A stretch of 64,000 nucleotides of DNA from assembly GCF_002102265.1 (NCBI RefSeq), contig NZ_LQPG01000033.1, positions 1 to 64,000 on the forward strand. Reading direction: 5' to 3'. Below, one piece after another: positions 1-10,204 of this stretch; the first letter of the stretch is position 1, and the number at the start of each line of letters is the position of its first letter. Source of the stretch: Mycolicibacter longobardus (GTDB taxonomy: Bacteria; Actinomycetota; Actinomycetes; Mycobacteriales; Mycobacteriaceae). A model generated the notes under the pieces. The model was not told the origin of the DNA. It saw only the letters and a program-made list of their open reading frames with translations, and searched no databases. The position numbers and the translations under genes were made by a program.

Positions 1-147
1 GTGTTTGCAAGAGCCAGGCACCAGGTGAGAAGAACCCAACCACCGCAACGCGGCACCGTCGACAGTGACACTGAGTGCGTGTTTGCACCCGACACGCCGC
101 AGTCCGGCGTACAACGGTGCACGCTGGCGCCGGAAAGATGACCGGTG
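1..147. other. Intergenic left edge, no gene seen
   Basis: No convincing coding frame or RNA gene is visible between the window edge and the stop codon of the ferredoxin reductase. A 9-base word, GTGTTTGCA, occurs at 1-9 and again at 79-87, but no hairpin or longer repeat is built from it. In H37Rv the mycofactocin cluster lies a few genes beyond this side. Confidence 0.4.
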
Positions 148-1320
148 CTAGGTGAGCACCTCGGAGATCGGGGCGCCGGCGGCGATCTTGGCCCGTGCCC
201 CCATCACCTTGCCGGGCCGGCCCGCGCCGACCACACCGGCCAACACGCCGTCGCGCTCGTAGTAGGCCAGGAACTTGTGGCCGTCATCCTCCACCAGGTG
301 CACGGTGTCGGTGGCCGCCGGCTCACCCAGGCACTGGATCTTGACGTCGTACTGGTCGCTCCAGAAATACGGGGGCACGGCCACGTCGTGCAGCGACTCC
401 CGGCCCAGCATCGCCGGCACCATCACCCGCACCTGGGTGACGACGTTGCTCCAATGCTCCACCCGCACCTGATGACCGTCCCCGCGCCAGAACGCCACGT
501 CACCGACGGCCCATACGTTCGGCGCGCTGGTGCGCCCGGCCAGGTCGCAGAGCACTCCGTTGTCGACATCGACACCGCAGCCGTTCAGCCACTCGGTCGC
601 CGGCAGCGAGCCGACGCCGAGCACCACCACGTCGGCCTCCAGTTCGGCGCCGTCGGTCAGCACGACGGTCTCGACGCGCCCGGCGCCGCGGACCTCGGCG
701 ACCCCGACGCCGCTGCGGACGTCGACGCCGTTGGCCCGGTGCAGCCGCGCCACCAGTTCGCCGATCTGCTCACCGAGCACCGCGGCCAGCGGGGCGGGTT
801 GCGGCTCGACGAGCACCACCTCCACCCCGAGCTTGCGCAGGCTGGCCGCCGCCTCGCAGCCGATGAAACCGGCACCGATCACCACCGCCCGCCGTGCGGC
901 GGCCGCATCGCCGCGCAGCAGCAGGCTGTCCTCGAACGACCGGACCACCCGGATGCCGTCCAGGTCACCGAAGCTCGGGATGCGCCGCGGCACCAGCCCG
1001 GTGGCGATGACGAGGTGGTCGTAGCCCAGCACCGAGCCGTCGGCCAACGTCACCTCCTGCACGGCGGTGTCGACACCGCGCGCACCGCAGCCCAGCCGCA
1101 GGTCGATGTTGTGCCCGGCGTAGAACTCCTGCGGCTCCAGGGTGGTCTCGTCGCGCTCGCCACGCAGCACCTCTTTGGTCAGCGGCGGCCGGTCATAGGG
1201 CAAGCGCGTCTCATCGGAGACGATCGTGATCGGTCCCGCATACTCTTCGCGCCGCAACTCCTCGGCGGTACGTACGGCGGCCAGCCCCCCGCCGACGATG
1301 ACGACCCCATTTGTGACCAT
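148..1320 (-). CDS. NAD(P)/FAD-dependent oxidoreductase, ferredoxin reductase type (Rv0688-like)
   Basis: This 390-residue flavoprotein should pass electrons from NAD(P)H through FAD to a ferredoxin, often one serving a cytochrome P450 or Rieske oxygenase. The N-terminal FAD Rossmann motif VVIVGGGLAAVRTAEELR lies near residues 6-23. A second nucleotide-binding motif, VVIGAGFIGCEAA, is near residue 147, and the FAD contact NVWAVGDVA is near 270. Length and domain order fit rubredoxin/ferredoxin reductases with a C-terminal reductase domain. The ATG start has the Rossmann strand directly behind it. In H37Rv the homologue follows Rv0687 on the same strand; here a plus-strand methyltransferase gene sits between them. 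The electron partner is not encoded in the window. Confidence 0.88.
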   Translation of the reverse strand: MVTNGVVIVGGGLAAVRTAEELRREEYAGPITIVSDETRLPYDRPPLTKEVLRGERDETTLEPQEFYAGHNIDLRLGCGARGVDTAVQEVTLADGSVLGYDHLVIATGLVPRRIPSFGDLDGIRVVRSFEDSLLLRGDAAAARRAVVIGAGFIGCEAAASLRKLGVEVVLVEPQPAPLAAVLGEQIGELVARLHRANGVDVRSGVGVAEVRGAGRVETVVLTDGAELEADVVVLGVGSLPATEWLNGCGVDVDNGVLCDLAGRTSAPNVWAVGDVAFWRGDGHQVRVEHWSNVVTQVRVMVPAMLGRESLHDVAVPPYFWSDQYDVKIQCLGEPAATDTVHLVEDDGHKFLAYYERDGVLAGVVGAGRPGKVMGARAKIAAGAPISEVLT

Positions 1321-1417
1321 CAGGATTTTCTACACGATCGCCGCGCGCGATGGCGCACCACCTCGGCGCCACCTGGGCGGTTGCAGCAGGTATTGGGCTT
1401 CCGGCAGGCTCGACGGC

Positions 1418-2239
1418 GTGACCAAGATCAGCGGCGATTCCCTGACGGGCGTATCGGCCACCACCCTCTGGACGCTGCACAACCGAGGCAGCGAGGCCAA
1501 ACGCTCGGACAGTGTGATCAACGACCCGCTGGCGGCTCAGCTGTTTGATTCGATTGAGTACGACTATCGGAAGTTCGGCCGCCCTTCGCAGGCACATCCG
1601 CTGCGTGCGTTGGCATTCGACCAGCAGGCCCGCGACTATCTGGCATCCCACCCCAGGGCGTCGGTCGTGGCGCTGGCCGAGGGCCTGCAGACCAGCTTCT
1701 GGAGGCTGGACAACGGTGAACTCACCTGGTACACGATCGACTTGCCTCCGGTGGTGGAGCTTCGTGACAGGTTGCTGCCCGGCAACGAGCGAATCGTCAC
1801 GCTGGCACAGTCCGCGCTCGACCTCAGCTGGATGGACCGAGTCGATACCAGCGACGGTGTCTTTGTGACTGCCGAGGGGCTGTTGATGTACCTGCAACCA
1901 GACGACGCGTTGGGCCTGATCGCCGCCTGCGCCAAGCGCTTCCCGGGCGGTCGAATGATGTTCGACAGCATTCCGCACTGGTTCAGTCAGCGGACGCTGC
2001 GCGGTCACAAGCTCTCCAACCGCTACGTGGCGCCGCCGATGCCCTTCGCATTGACACCCGACGAGGGAACGGCACTCACCGCCGTACCCGGCGTGATCTC
2101 CGCACGTGATGTGCCGTTGCCGGCCGGTCGCGGCGTGTGGAAGGTGCTCAACGTCCCGTGGATGGACGCCGCGTGGATAGACAAAGTGGCCTTCCTGCGA
2201 CGGATACGGCCCTCGATCACCCTGCTCGAATTCGGGTAA
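1418..2239 (+). CDS. Class I SAM-dependent methyltransferase, leucine carboxyl methyltransferase-like family
   Basis: The 273-residue protein resembles the LCM/PPM1-type O-methyltransferases that are abundant in mycobacteria. The usual SAM-binding signature (of the form VVxLGAGLDTR) appears as VVALAEGLQTSFWRL, so the glycine-rich loop is degenerate. The later segments FVTAEGLLMYLQPDDALGLI and a charged C-terminal tail fit the family. I chose the GTG at 1418 because the preceding in-frame sequence is not family-like and the conserved region begins at VTKISGDSLTGVSATTLW. It is divergent from the ferredoxin reductase and convergent with the SDR, only a few bases apart. The substrate is unknown, and the altered loop leaves activity open. 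Confidence 0.75.
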   Translation: MTKISGDSLTGVSATTLWTLHNRGSEAKRSDSVINDPLAAQLFDSIEYDYRKFGRPSQAHPLRALAFDQQARDYLASHPRASVVALAEGLQTSFWRLDNGELTWYTIDLPPVVELRDRLLPGNERIVTLAQSALDLSWMDRVDTSDGVFVTAEGLLMYLQPDDALGLIAACAKRFPGGRMMFDSIPHWFSQRTLRGHKLSNRYVAPPMPFALTPDEGTALTAVPGVISARDVPLPAGRGVWKVLNVPWMDAAWIDKVAFLRRIRPSITLLEFG

Positions 2240-2242
2240 CGC

Positions 2243-3082
<840 letters not shown>

Positions 3083-3096
3083 CTAACAGCTCGTAA

Positions 3097-3110
3097 TGGA
3101 ACGTGTTCTA
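3097..3110 (-). promoter_or_regulatory. KstR-like operator upstream of the mycofactocin SDR
   Basis: The 14-mer TGGAACGTGTTCTA fits the published KstR consensus TnnAACnnGTTnnA and has an almost perfect dyad core, GGAACGTGTTCT. It sits in the 51-base gap between the SDR start (3073) and the SHOCT gene stop (3125). That is the position expected for a repressor of the SDR promoter. KstR is the TetR-family repressor of cholesterol catabolism in mycobacteria. Assignment rests on motif match and position only. Confidence 0.6.
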
Positions 3111-3124
3111 CTGCGCGCGGACCG

Positions 3125-3937
3125 TCATAGGTCGGCGATGATCTGCTGGCGTTTCCGCGCGTATTCCTCATCGGTGACGACACCGTCTTTGCGCAGGGCC
3201 TCCAATTCCTGCAAGCGCTCCCCCGCCGACCGCTGCTCCGGGACTTCCTGAGCCGTCACCGCGGCAGCCTGCTCGGTGGCCCGCCTGACCACGGCGGACA
3301 CCTGTTGGCGCGCTGCCGGATTGGACCGGATGTCGATCGTGCCCTGCACCGGTACGTCGTGGGCCCGCAGGATCTGGAAAATCTCCATCAGCGGGCCGTC
3401 TTGGCCGGTCAGGTCGTAGGTCCGGTTGTCCTCGGAGAGGGTGAACCGGGCGGGAACCGTACCGCTCAGCAGCGCACTGCGCTGCCAATCTATTCGGTAG
3501 TTGTTGGTGGTGGGATCGACCAGGACGGCCAGCTTGCGCCCGGTGATCAGCGGTAACCGGTTCATCGTGGCGATCACCCGGTCCTGGGTGTTGAAGGGCG
3601 CCAGGCCGGCTCCCTCGATGTGCAGGTCGAGTTTGACCAGCGGCCGGTTGTTGATCCGGGTGCCTGTCTCGTGAATACCGGTCACCTGCGCCATGGCCAG
3701 CACGCCGTGCTGCTCCAGGAATTGCTGCTTGGCCGATGATTTCGCGCCGAAGGCGGTCAACAACAACGCGGCCATGAAGTCGCAGAAAGTGACGAACAGC
3801 CCGGCGTAGAACATCCATTTCAGTTCCGCCAGCGGGCCCATCGCAAAGTAGACGATGAGGAAAATCGGCCCCACCAGGCCGCCACACACCAGCACGATGG
3901 CCTGGGCCTTTATATAACGCCACAACATGTGCGTCAC
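3125..3937 (-). CDS. Membrane protein with C-terminal SHOCT domain (Rv0686 position)
   Basis: The 270-residue protein starts with two hydrophobic segments (about residues 10-35 and 38-62). A soluble middle domain follows, and the protein ends in a SHOCT domain: ERLQELEALRKDGVVTDEEYARKRQQI. SHOCT segments are short oligomerisation or tethering modules at the ends of bacterial membrane proteins. The gene follows tuf on the same strand, as Rv0686 does in H37Rv, but a strong terminator separates them. GTG start at 3937; an in-frame ATG three codons later is possible. Function unknown. Confidence 0.75.
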   Translation of the reverse strand: MTHMLWRYIKAQAIVLVCGGLVGPIFLIVYFAMGPLAELKWMFYAGLFVTFCDFMAALLLTAFGAKSSAKQQFLEQHGVLAMAQVTGIHETGTRINNRPLVKLDLHIEGAGLAPFNTQDRVIATMNRLPLITGRKLAVLVDPTTNNYRIDWQRSALLSGTVPARFTLSEDNRTYDLTGQDGPLMEIFQILRAHDVPVQGTIDIRSNPAARQQVSAVVRRATEQAAAVTAQEVPEQRSAGERLQELEALRKDGVVTDEEYARKRQQIIADL

Positions 3938-3974
3938 ATTAGCGTCAGCGCCGGTCGGCCACCACGGCGAGCAG

Positions 3975-4002
3975 TCCCCCGCACGCGGGAGGTGCCCCCA
4001 GC
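3975..4002. repeat. Short GC-rich hairpin repeat, copy 1 (flanks tuf terminator)
   Basis: The 28-base sequence begins TCCCCCGCACGCGGGAGG and ends CCCCCAGC. It matches the copy at 4044-4070 in the same orientation with only about three differences. The 5' half can fold on itself (CCCCGC/GCGGG). The two copies bracket the tuf terminator. Confidence 0.6.
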
Positions 4003-4004
4003 AA

Positions 4005-4038
4005 AAGGCCCCCTTTCCACAATGGAAAAGGGGGCCTT
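4005..4038 (-). terminator. Rho-independent terminator of the str operon (after tuf)
   Basis: The inverted repeat AAGGCCCCCTTTCC / GGAAAAGGGGGCCTT has a five-base loop and one bulged base. On the minus strand it is followed by TTTTGC. It lies 50 bases past the tuf stop, so it should end the rpsL-rpsG-fusA-tuf transcript before the SHOCT gene. Confidence 0.8.
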
Positions 4039-4043
4039 CGCGT

Positions 4044-4070
4044 TCCCCCGCAAGCGGGGGGACCCCCAGC
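4044..4070. repeat. Short GC-rich hairpin repeat, copy 2 (flanks tuf terminator)
   Basis: This 27-base near-copy of the element at 3975-4002 (TCCCCCGCAAGCGGGGGG, ending CCCCCAGC) lies between the tuf stop codon and the terminator stem. It can form its own hairpin, CCCCCGC/GCGGGGG. Confidence 0.6.
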
Positions 4071-4087
4071 TCGCGGAAGAAATTGAA

Positions 4088-5278
4088 CTACTTGATGATC
4101 TTGGTGACCCGGCCGGCGCCGACGGTACGACCACCCTCACGGATGGCGAACCGCAGACCCTCGTCCATGGCGACGGGCTGGATCAGCTTCACGGTCATCT
4201 CGGTGTTGTCACCGGGCATCACCATCTCGGTGCCCTCCGGCAGGCTCACCACACCGGTCACGTCGGTGGTGCGGAAGTAGAACTGCGGACGGTAGTTGGT
4301 GAAGAACGGCGTGTGGCGACCACCCTCGTCCTTGGACAGGATGTAGGCCTGGCCCTCGAACTCGGTGTGCGGGGTGGTGGTGCCGGGCTTGACCACAACC
4401 TGGCCACGCTCGACGTCCTCACGCTTGATACCGCGGATCAGCAGACCGACGTTGTCGCCGGCCTGGCCCTGGTCCAGCAGCTTGCGGAACATCTCCACAC
4501 CGGTCACGGTGGTCTTGGTGACCTCGGGACGGATGCCGACGATCTCGACTTCCTCGTTCACGTTGATCACGCCGCGCTCCACACGACCGGTGACCACGGT
4601 GCCACGACCGGTGATGGTGAAGACGTCCTCAACCGGCATCAGGAACGGCTTGTCGGTGTCGCGAACCGGGTCCGGGATGGACTCGTCGACGGCCTCCATC
4701 AGCTCCTCGACGGACTTGACCCACTTCTCGTCGCCCTCGAGCGCCTTGAGCGCCGACACCCGGACCACCGGGGCCTCCTCGTCGAACTCCTGGGCGCCCA
4801 GCAGTTCGCGGACCTCCATCTCGACGAGCTCGAGGAGCTCCTCGTCGTCGACCATGTCGGACTTGTTCAGCGCGACCAGGATGTAGGGCACACCGACCTG
4901 ACGGGCCAGCAGCACGTGCTCGCGGGTCTGCGGCATCGGGCCGTCGGTGGCCGCGACCACCAGGATCGCGCCGTCCATCTGGGCGGCACCGGTGATCATG
5001 TTCTTGATGTAGTCGGCGTGGCCCGGCGCGTCGACGTGGGCGTAGTGCCGCTTCTCGGTCTGGTACTCCACGTGGGAGATGTTGATCGTGATACCGCGCT
5101 GACGCTCCTCGGGAGCGTTGTCGATCTGGTCGAACGCACGCGACTCGTTCAGGTCCGGGTACTTGTCGTGCAGAACCTTGGTGATAGCCGCGGTCAGCGT
5201 GGTCTTGCCGTGGTCAACGTGACCGATGGTCCCGATGTTGACGTGCGGCTTCGTCCGCTCGAACTTCGCCTTCGCCAC
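4088..5278 (-). CDS. tuf: Elongation factor Tu
   Basis: EF-Tu delivers aminoacyl-tRNA to the ribosomal A site using GTP. The 396-residue product equals the usual mycobacterial length. GTPase motifs are present: GHVDHGKTT (G1), DAPGHADY (G3) and NKSDM (G4). Domains 2 and 3 are complete through [14 protein letters not shown] placed the start at the GTG of [16 protein letters not shown] because AGGAGG lies eight bases before it and earlier in-frame codons extend into the leader. It is the last gene of the str operon, 91 bases after fusA, with a strong terminator behind. Confidence 0.98.
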   Translation of the reverse strand: MAKAKFERTKPHVNIGTIGHVDHGKTTLTAAITKVLHDKYPDLNESRAFDQIDNAPEERQRGITINISHVEYQTEKRHYAHVDAPGHADYIKNMITGAAQMDGAILVVAATDGPMPQTREHVLLARQVGVPYILVALNKSDMVDDEELLELVEMEVRELLGAQEFDEEAPVVRVSALKALEGDEKWVKSVEELMEAVDESIPDPVRDTDKPFLMPVEDVFTITGRGTVVTGRVERGVINVNEEVEIVGIRPEVTKTTVTGVEMFRKLLDQGQAGDNVGLLIRGIKREDVERGQVVVKPGTTTPHTEFEGQAYILSKDEGGRHTPFFTNYRPQFYFRTTDVTGVVSLPEGTEMVMPGDNTEMTVKLIQPVAMDEGLRFAIREGGRTVGAGRVTKIIK

Positions 5279-5369
5279 TTCTTGTCCTCCTGGACTTGTT
5301 GGTGCTGGGTTACAGCAGGATTGATCTTTTTTGGTTTGTGCCACCGTAGCGGCACGGGCGGGAAGCTAC

Positions 5370-7472
5370 CTACTCGCCCGTTGCCTTCGCGATAATCTCC
5401 TTCGCCACCTGCGCCGGCACTTCGGCGTAGGAGTCGAACACCATGGAGTAGTTCGCCCGGCCCTGGGTCTTCGACCGCAAGTCTCCGACGTAGCCGAACA
5501 TCTCCGACAACGGCACCTGCGCCTTGACGACACGCGCACCGCTGCGCTCCTCCATGGCCTGAATCTGGCCACGGCGGGAGTTCAGGTCGCCGATCACATC
5601 ACCCATGTAGTCCTCGGGCGTGGTGACCTCAACGGCCATGATCGGTTCCAGGATCACCGGCTGCGCCGCGGCGGCAGCCTTCTTCAGCGCCTGCGAGCCG
5701 GCAACCTTGAATGCCATCTCGGAGGAGTCGACGTCGTGGTACTGACCGTCGAGCAGGGTGACCTTCAAGTTGACCAGCGGGTAGCCGGCCAGCACGCCGT
5801 ACTGCATGGCGTCCTGGGCGCCGGCGTCCACCGCGGGGATGTACTCGCGCGGAACGCGGCCACCGGTGACCTTGTTCTCGAACTCGTAGGTCGCGCCGTC
5901 TTCGCCGGTGAACGGCTCGACGGAGATGAGGACCTTGGCGAACTGGCCGGACCCACCGGTCTGCTTCTTGTGGGTGTATTCGACCTTGTCCACCATGCGC
6001 TTGATGGTCTCCTTGTAGGCAACCTGCGGCTTGCCCACGTTGGCCTCGACCTTGAACTCGCGGCGCATCCGGTCCACCAGGATGTCCAGGTGCAGCTCGC
6101 CCATGCCGCCGATCACGGTCTGGCCGGTCTCCTGGTCGAGGTGCACCTTGAAGGTCGGGTCCTCTTCGGCCAGCTTCTGGATCGCCAGGCTCAGCTTCTC
6201 CTGGTCACTCTTGGTCTTCGGCTCGATGGCAACCTCGATGACCGGAGCCGGGAACGTCATCGACTCCAGCACGATCTGGTTGTTCGGGTCGCACAGCGTG
6301 TCGCCGGTGGTGGTGTCCTTCAGGCCGATCACCGCGTAGATGTGGCCGGCGGACACCGATTCGACCGGGTTCTCCTTGTTGGAGTGCATCTGGAACAGCT
6401 TGCCCAGCCGCTCCTTCTTGCCCTTGGTCGAGTTGACCACCTGGGCGCCGGACTCCACCTTGCCGGAGTACACCCGCACGTAGGTGAGCTTGCCGAAGAA
6501 CGGGTGCACCGCGATCTTGAACGCCAGCGCCGAGAACGGCTCGTCGATGCTGGGCTTGCGGCTGATGATCTCGTCTTCCTTGCCGGGCACGTGGCCCTGC
6601 ACCGACTCCACGTCCAGCGGCGACGGCAGGTAGTCGATGACGGCGTCCAGCATCGGCTGGACACCCTTGTTCTTGAACGCGCTGCCGCACAGCACCGGGT
6701 ACAGCTCGGAGGAGACCGTCAGCTTGCGGATACCGGCCTTGATCTCCTCGACCGTGAGCTCCTCACCGCCGAAATACTTCTCCAGCAGCGCCTCGTCGGT
6801 CTCGGCGACGGCCTCCAGCAGGGCGGTCCGGTACTCGTCCGCCTTGTCCGCCAGGTCGGCCGGGATCTCGATGGTCTCGTAGGTCTCACCGAGCTTGGTC
6901 TCGCCACGCCACACCTTGGCGTTCATCTCGACCAGGTCGACGATGCCCTCGAAGTCGTTCTCCGCGCCGATCGGCAACTGGATCACCAGGGGACGGGCGC
7001 CGAGGCGCTCTTCGATGGTGCGCACGGTGAAGTAGAAGTCCGCACCGAGCTTGTCCATCTTGTTGACGAAGCAGATTCGCGGCACGTCGTACTTGTCCGC
7101 CTGCCGCCACACCTGCTCGGACTGCGGCTCCACGCCCTCCTTGCCGTCGAACACCGCGACGGCGCCATCGAGGACACGCAGGGACCGCTCCACCTCGACG
7201 GTGAAGTCGACGTGGCCCGGGGTGTCGATGATGTTGATCTGGTTCTTGTTCCAGAAGCAGGTCACCGCGGCGGAGGTGATGGTGATGCCGCGCTCCTGCT
7301 CCTGCTCCATCCAGTCGGTCGTGGAGGCACCGTCGTGCGTCTCACCGATCTTGTAGTTGACGCCGGTGTAGTACAGGATCCGCTCGGTCGTCGTCGTCTT
7401 ACCGGCATCGATGTGCGCCATGATGCCGATATTGCGGACCTTGTTCAGGTCGGTCAGCACATCCTGTGCCAC
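5370..7472 (-). CDS. fusA: Elongation factor G
   Basis: EF-G is the GTPase that drives translocation of tRNA and mRNA through the ribosome. The 700-residue protein carries [15 protein letters not shown] (G1) near residue 20, [21 protein letters not shown] (G3, abbreviated here to its known span) near residue 88, and [10 protein letters not shown] (G4) near residue 142. Domains II to V complete the usual bacterial length. It follows rpsG by 71 bases and precedes tuf in the str operon. Nothing is unusual in sequence. Confidence 0.98.
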   Translation of the reverse strand: MAQDVLTDLNKVRNIGIMAHIDAGKTTTTERILYYTGVNYKIGETHDGASTTDWMEQEQERGITITSAAVTCFWNKNQINIIDTPGHVDFTVEVERSLRVLDGAVAVFDGKEGVEPQSEQVWRQADKYDVPRICFVNKMDKLGADFYFTVRTIEERLGARPLVIQLPIGAENDFEGIVDLVEMNAKVWRGETKLGETYETIEIPADLADKADEYRTALLEAVAETDEALLEKYFGGEELTVEEIKAGIRKLTVSSELYPVLCGSAFKNKGVQPMLDAVIDYLPSPLDVESVQGHVPGKEDEIISRKPSIDEPFSALAFKIAVHPFFGKLTYVRVYSGKVESGAQVVNSTKGKKERLGKLFQMHSNKENPVESVSAGHIYAVIGLKDTTTGDTLCDPNNQIVLESMTFPAPVIEVAIEPKTKSDQEKLSLAIQKLAEEDPTFKVHLDQETGQTVIGGMGELHLDILVDRMRREFKVEANVGKPQVAYKETIKRMVDKVEYTHKKQTGGSGQFAKVLISVEPFTGEDGATYEFENKVTGGRVPREYIPAVDAGAQDAMQYGVLAGYPLVNLKVTLLDGQYHDVDSSEMAFKVAGSQALKKAAAAAQPVILEPIMAVEVTTPEDYMGDVIGDLNSRRGQIQAMEERSGARVVKAQVPLSEMFGYVGDLRSKTQGRANYSMVFDSYAEVPAQVAKEIIAKATGE

Positions 7473-7543
7473 AGCAGTCTTCCCACTCTTTCGGTAACTG
7501 AATTGCTTGTTGTCACTGGGTCCGGCGAGTTACGCCGGCAAAA

Positions 7544-8014
7544 TCACCAGCGGTAGTGCGCGAAGGCCCGGTTGGCCTCGGCCATCTTGTGGGTGTCCTC
7601 GCGGCGCTTCACCGCGGCACCCAAGCCGTTGCTGGCGTCGAGGATCTCGTTGGCGAGGCGCTCGACCATGGTCTTCTCGCGACGGGCCTTGGAGAAGCTG
7701 ACCAGCCAGCGCAGGGCCAGCGTGGTGGAGCGATCGGGGCGCACCTCGACCGGAACCTGGTAGGTGGCGCCACCGACGCGGCGGCTGCGCACCTCGAGAG
7801 CCGGCTTGACGTTGTCCAGCGCGCGCTTCAGCGTCACCACCGGGTCGGTGCCGGTCTTTTCCCGAGCCTGCTCCAGCGCGCCGTAGACGATGCGCTCGGC
7901 CAGCGACTTCTTGCCGTCCAGCAGAACCTTGTTGACCAGCTGGGTGACCAGCTGCGACCCGTAGACCGGGTCGTTGACCAACGGACGCTTCGGCGCGGGA
8001 CCCTTGCGCGGCAT
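7544..8014 (-). CDS. rpsG: 30S ribosomal protein S7
   Basis: S7 nucleates assembly of the 30S head by binding the 3' domain of 16S rRNA. The 156-residue length is standard, and the basic N terminus [16 protein letters not shown] and the segment [15 protein letters not shown] are typical. Its ATG shares one base with the rpsL stop codon (TGATG), so the two genes are likely translationally coupled. Confidence 0.98.
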   Translation of the reverse strand: MPRKGPAPKRPLVNDPVYGSQLVTQLVNKVLLDGKKSLAERIVYGALEQAREKTGTDPVVTLKRALDNVKPALEVRSRRVGGATYQVPVEVRPDRSTTLALRWLVSFSKARREKTMVERLANEILDASNGLGAAVKRREDTHKMAEANRAFAHYRW

Positions 8015-8388
8015 CAGCTCTTCTCCTTCTTGGCGCCGTAGCGGCTGCGGGCCTGCTTGCGGTTCTTGACCCCCTGGGTGTCCAGCGAGCCGCGGATGAT
8101 CTTGTAGCGCACACCCGGCAGGTCCTTCACCCGGCCACCACGCACCAGCACCATCGAGTGCTCCTGCAGGTTGTGACCCTCACCCGGGATGTAGGCGGTC
8201 ACCTCCACCTGGCTGGTCAGCTTGACGCGGGCCACCTTGCGAAGAGCCGAGTTCGGCTTCTTCGGGGTGGTGGTGTACACGCGGGTGCACACGCCCCGAC
8301 GCTGCGGGCTGCCCTTGAGGGCCGCGGTCTTGACCTTGGCGACCTTGTCGCGGCGACCCTTGCGGACCAGCTGCTGAATGGTTGGCAT
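8014..8388 (-). CDS. rpsL: 30S ribosomal protein S12
   Basis: S12 lines the decoding centre of the 30S subunit and controls translational accuracy. The 124-residue sequence is nearly that of M. tuberculosis. Lys43 (in [13 protein letters not shown]) and Lys88 (in [12 protein letters not shown]) are both wild type, so no classical streptomycin-resistance substitution is present. First gene of the str operon; a sigma-70-type promoter lies about 180 bases upstream. Confidence 0.98.
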
Positions 8389-8575
8389 CTACCGGCTTCC
8401 TGTATCGCTGTTCAAACTCTTGTAAATCCTGCAGTCTGTGCCCCACCGCTACCCCGCGGTCGGGCGTGTCGCATGGGCCGCCGCGGATTCCTCCGCTGCA
8501 TAATGGACATGCGAATTGGGCCAGGCGCGCGCGTTATGTCACCAAACGCGCCTCGGTGGCCAGGCACGAGCTACC

Positions 8576-8605
8576 ACAATACCCGGCAGCACTCCGGCAG
8601 GTCAA
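8576..8605 (-). promoter_or_regulatory. Promoter of the rpsL-rpsG-fusA-tuf operon
   Basis: On the minus strand TTGACC (8605-8600) is followed by an 18-base spacer and TATTGT (8581-8576). This is a good SigA-type match. Transcription would start near 8569, leaving a leader of about 180 bases before rpsL. The same -10 word is used by the rpoB promoter in this window. The 254-base gap between rpsL and the TetR gene holds nothing else I recognise. Confidence 0.6.
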
Positions 8606-8642
8606 AGCGCGTCGAACCGGCCCCCCAGCGCTCCTCGGCGGG

Positions 8643-9272
8643 CTACCCGGTACGGCTGTCCATCGCGGAGGCCAGCCGCCGCACCATGTCGGCGAAGACG
8701 GCGTCGGTGTCCACGTCGTCCATCACCCCGGTCATCTCCAACAGCACGAATCCGTGCATCGCCGCCCAGAACTCCAGGGCCGCGTGAAACGCCCGGTCGC
8801 CCTCGAGCCCGTAGGACAACAACACCTCGATCACCGGGGCGGCGGCACGGGTGGCCGCGGCGGTGTATTCCGGGTCGTCCCCGCCCAGCGGCATCCGGGT
8901 GAACGCCGAATAGCGGCCCGGGTGGTGATGGGCATAGCTGCGGTAGGCGCCGGCCATCACCAGCACCGCGTCGTCGCGTTCGCGGCCCTGGCCGACCTGG
9001 GTGAGCATCTCCAGGATGTCGTCGATCACCCGCATTCGCATCGCGCGGCGCAGGTCATTGAGGCTGTGCACGTGGTTGTACAGCGACGGGCCCTTGGTGC
9101 CCAGCTGGGTGGCCAGCGCGTTGATGGTCAGGGCGTCCCAGCCCTCGCGGTCCAGAAAGTTCAGTGCGGCGTTGACGATGGCTTCTCGGCTCAGCTTGAC
9201 CGGGCGCGCCCCCGATTTGCCGTTGGTGCGCGTGCGACCACCCGCCGCCGGCGGGTCTGGTCGAGCTGACAT
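8643..9272 (-). CDS. TetR family transcriptional regulator (Rv0681-like)
   Basis: The 209-residue regulator has an N-terminal TetR helix-turn-helix, LTINALATQLGTKGPSLYNH near residue 50. Its C-terminal ligand domain has the AAMHGFVLLEMTG segment seen in TetR proteins with a WHG domain. I chose the ATG at 9272: GAAGGG lies eight bases before it, and earlier in-frame sequence runs into the divergent promoter region. It precedes the str operon as in H37Rv and is divergent from the DUF3060 pair. Its target is probably local, but no operator is certain. Confidence 0.85.
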   Translation of the reverse strand: MSARPDPPAAGGRTRTNGKSGARPVKLSREAIVNAALNFLDREGWDALTINALATQLGTKGPSLYNHVHSLNDLRRAMRMRVIDDILEMLTQVGQGRERDDAVLVMAGAYRSYAHHHPGRYSAFTRMPLGGDDPEYTAAATRAAAPVIEVLLSYGLEGDRAFHAALEFWAAMHGFVLLEMTGVMDDVDTDAVFADMVRRLASAMDSRTG

Positions 9273-9417
9273 GGTGTACGCCCTTCGTATGTTTGCCTGC
9301 CCGAGGAGAAGGTCAGCAACGAACTCTAATCCACAGATAACTGGGGGAACCCGCGTACGGCCCAGCCAGTGGGACGTAAGCTTTGCCCAAATCGCGTCCG
9401 GCGAGAGGGGCACGCAG

Positions 9418-9783
9418 ATGAAATTGACCGTGCTGGCTACTGCGCTGCTGTGTTTTGTCGGCGGCTCGGTGAGTGGCGCCGCGAGCGCGCACGCCGTGCC
9501 CGGCGACATCCACATCTACGGCGTGCATGAGACGCACACCCTGGACTGCAACGGCGGGACCCTGTTCCTCAACGGGGTCAACCTCACCGTTCACGCCATG
9601 GGAAGCTGCTGGGCGGTGACCACGCAGGGCTCGCAGAACACCGTGATCGCCGAAACCATCGTCAACGACGTCACCGTCTACGGCAACGACACGACGGTCT
9701 ATTACCACTATGGCGACCCGCTGCTGTTCGACCGCGGTCGCGAGCTGGGAATGACGAACCGGCTCCAACGCGTACCGGCGTGA
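9418..9783 (+). CDS. Secreted DUF3060 protein (Rv0680c-like)
   Basis: The 121-residue protein begins with a signal peptide (MKLTVLATALLCFVGGSVSG, cleavage near SAHA-VPG). A DUF3060-type beta-rich repeat region follows, in which turns such as LDCNGGTLFLNGVNLTVHA recur. The family is exported in mycobacteria, with no known biochemical activity. The GAGAGGGG before the ATG supports this start. Its stop overlaps the GTG start of the next gene by four bases (GTGA). Confidence 0.78.
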   Translation: MKLTVLATALLCFVGGSVSGAASAHAVPGDIHIYGVHETHTLDCNGGTLFLNGVNLTVHAMGSCWAVTTQGSQNTVIAETIVNDVTVYGNDTTVYYHYGDPLLFDRGRELGMTNRLQRVPA

Positions 9784-10196
9784 CCCGCGACCACCACACA
9801 AACCCCTGGTCGTTTGTAGTAGCCGCTACCGCACTGCTGGCCGTCGCCCTCGGGTTGTCGGGCTGCGAGTCGGAGCCGGCCCCCAAGTCCGCCCGGATCT
9901 CGAAGAACTACGACGGGCGATTCTCCAACACGATCAGCTACGGGTCGTTCGGGACGACGTCGGCGGTGGACTGCGCCGACGGCAAAACGTTGAGCGTGGA
10001 CGGATCCAACAACAAGTTGACGGTCCGCGGGCGCTGCGAGGCGGTGAACGTCCCGGGCGCCGACAACCGGATCACCGTCGAGCGAATCGACAAAGCGCTG
10101 ACGATCACCGGGTTCAACAACTCCGTCACCTACCGCAGCGGCGAGCCGAAGGTCGACGATCGCGGCTCGGGCAACACCGTCACGGACAAGCGCTGA
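9780..10196 (+). CDS. DUF3060 lipoprotein (Rv0679c-like)
   Basis: The 138-residue protein has a membrane segment ending in the lipobox LSGC, with the cysteine near residue 29. It is therefore predicted to be lipid-anchored in the envelope. The rest is a DUF3060 repeat domain: VDCADGKTLSVDGSNNKLTV, then NRITVERIDKALTITGFNNS. The GTG start overlaps the stop of its DUF3060 neighbour, indicating one transcript. In H37Rv the homologue lies between Rv0680c and mmpR5; here the next gene is echA5, convergent. Confidence 0.78.
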   Translation: MTRDHHTNPWSFVVAATALLAVALGLSGCESEPAPKSARISKNYDGRFSNTISYGSFGTTSAVDCADGKTLSVDGSNNKLTVRGRCEAVNVPGADNRITVERIDKALTITGFNNSVTYRSGEPKVDDRGSGNTVTDKR

Positions 10197-10204
10197 CCGG
10201 CATC

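Noticed and set aside
1..87. Repeated GTGTTTGCA words as an attachment site or operator
   Set aside because: Only nine bases repeated once, with no dyad, integrase or adjacent tRNA.
8125..8262. Streptomycin-resistance substitution in rpsL
   Set aside because: Codons 43 and 88 both encode lysine.
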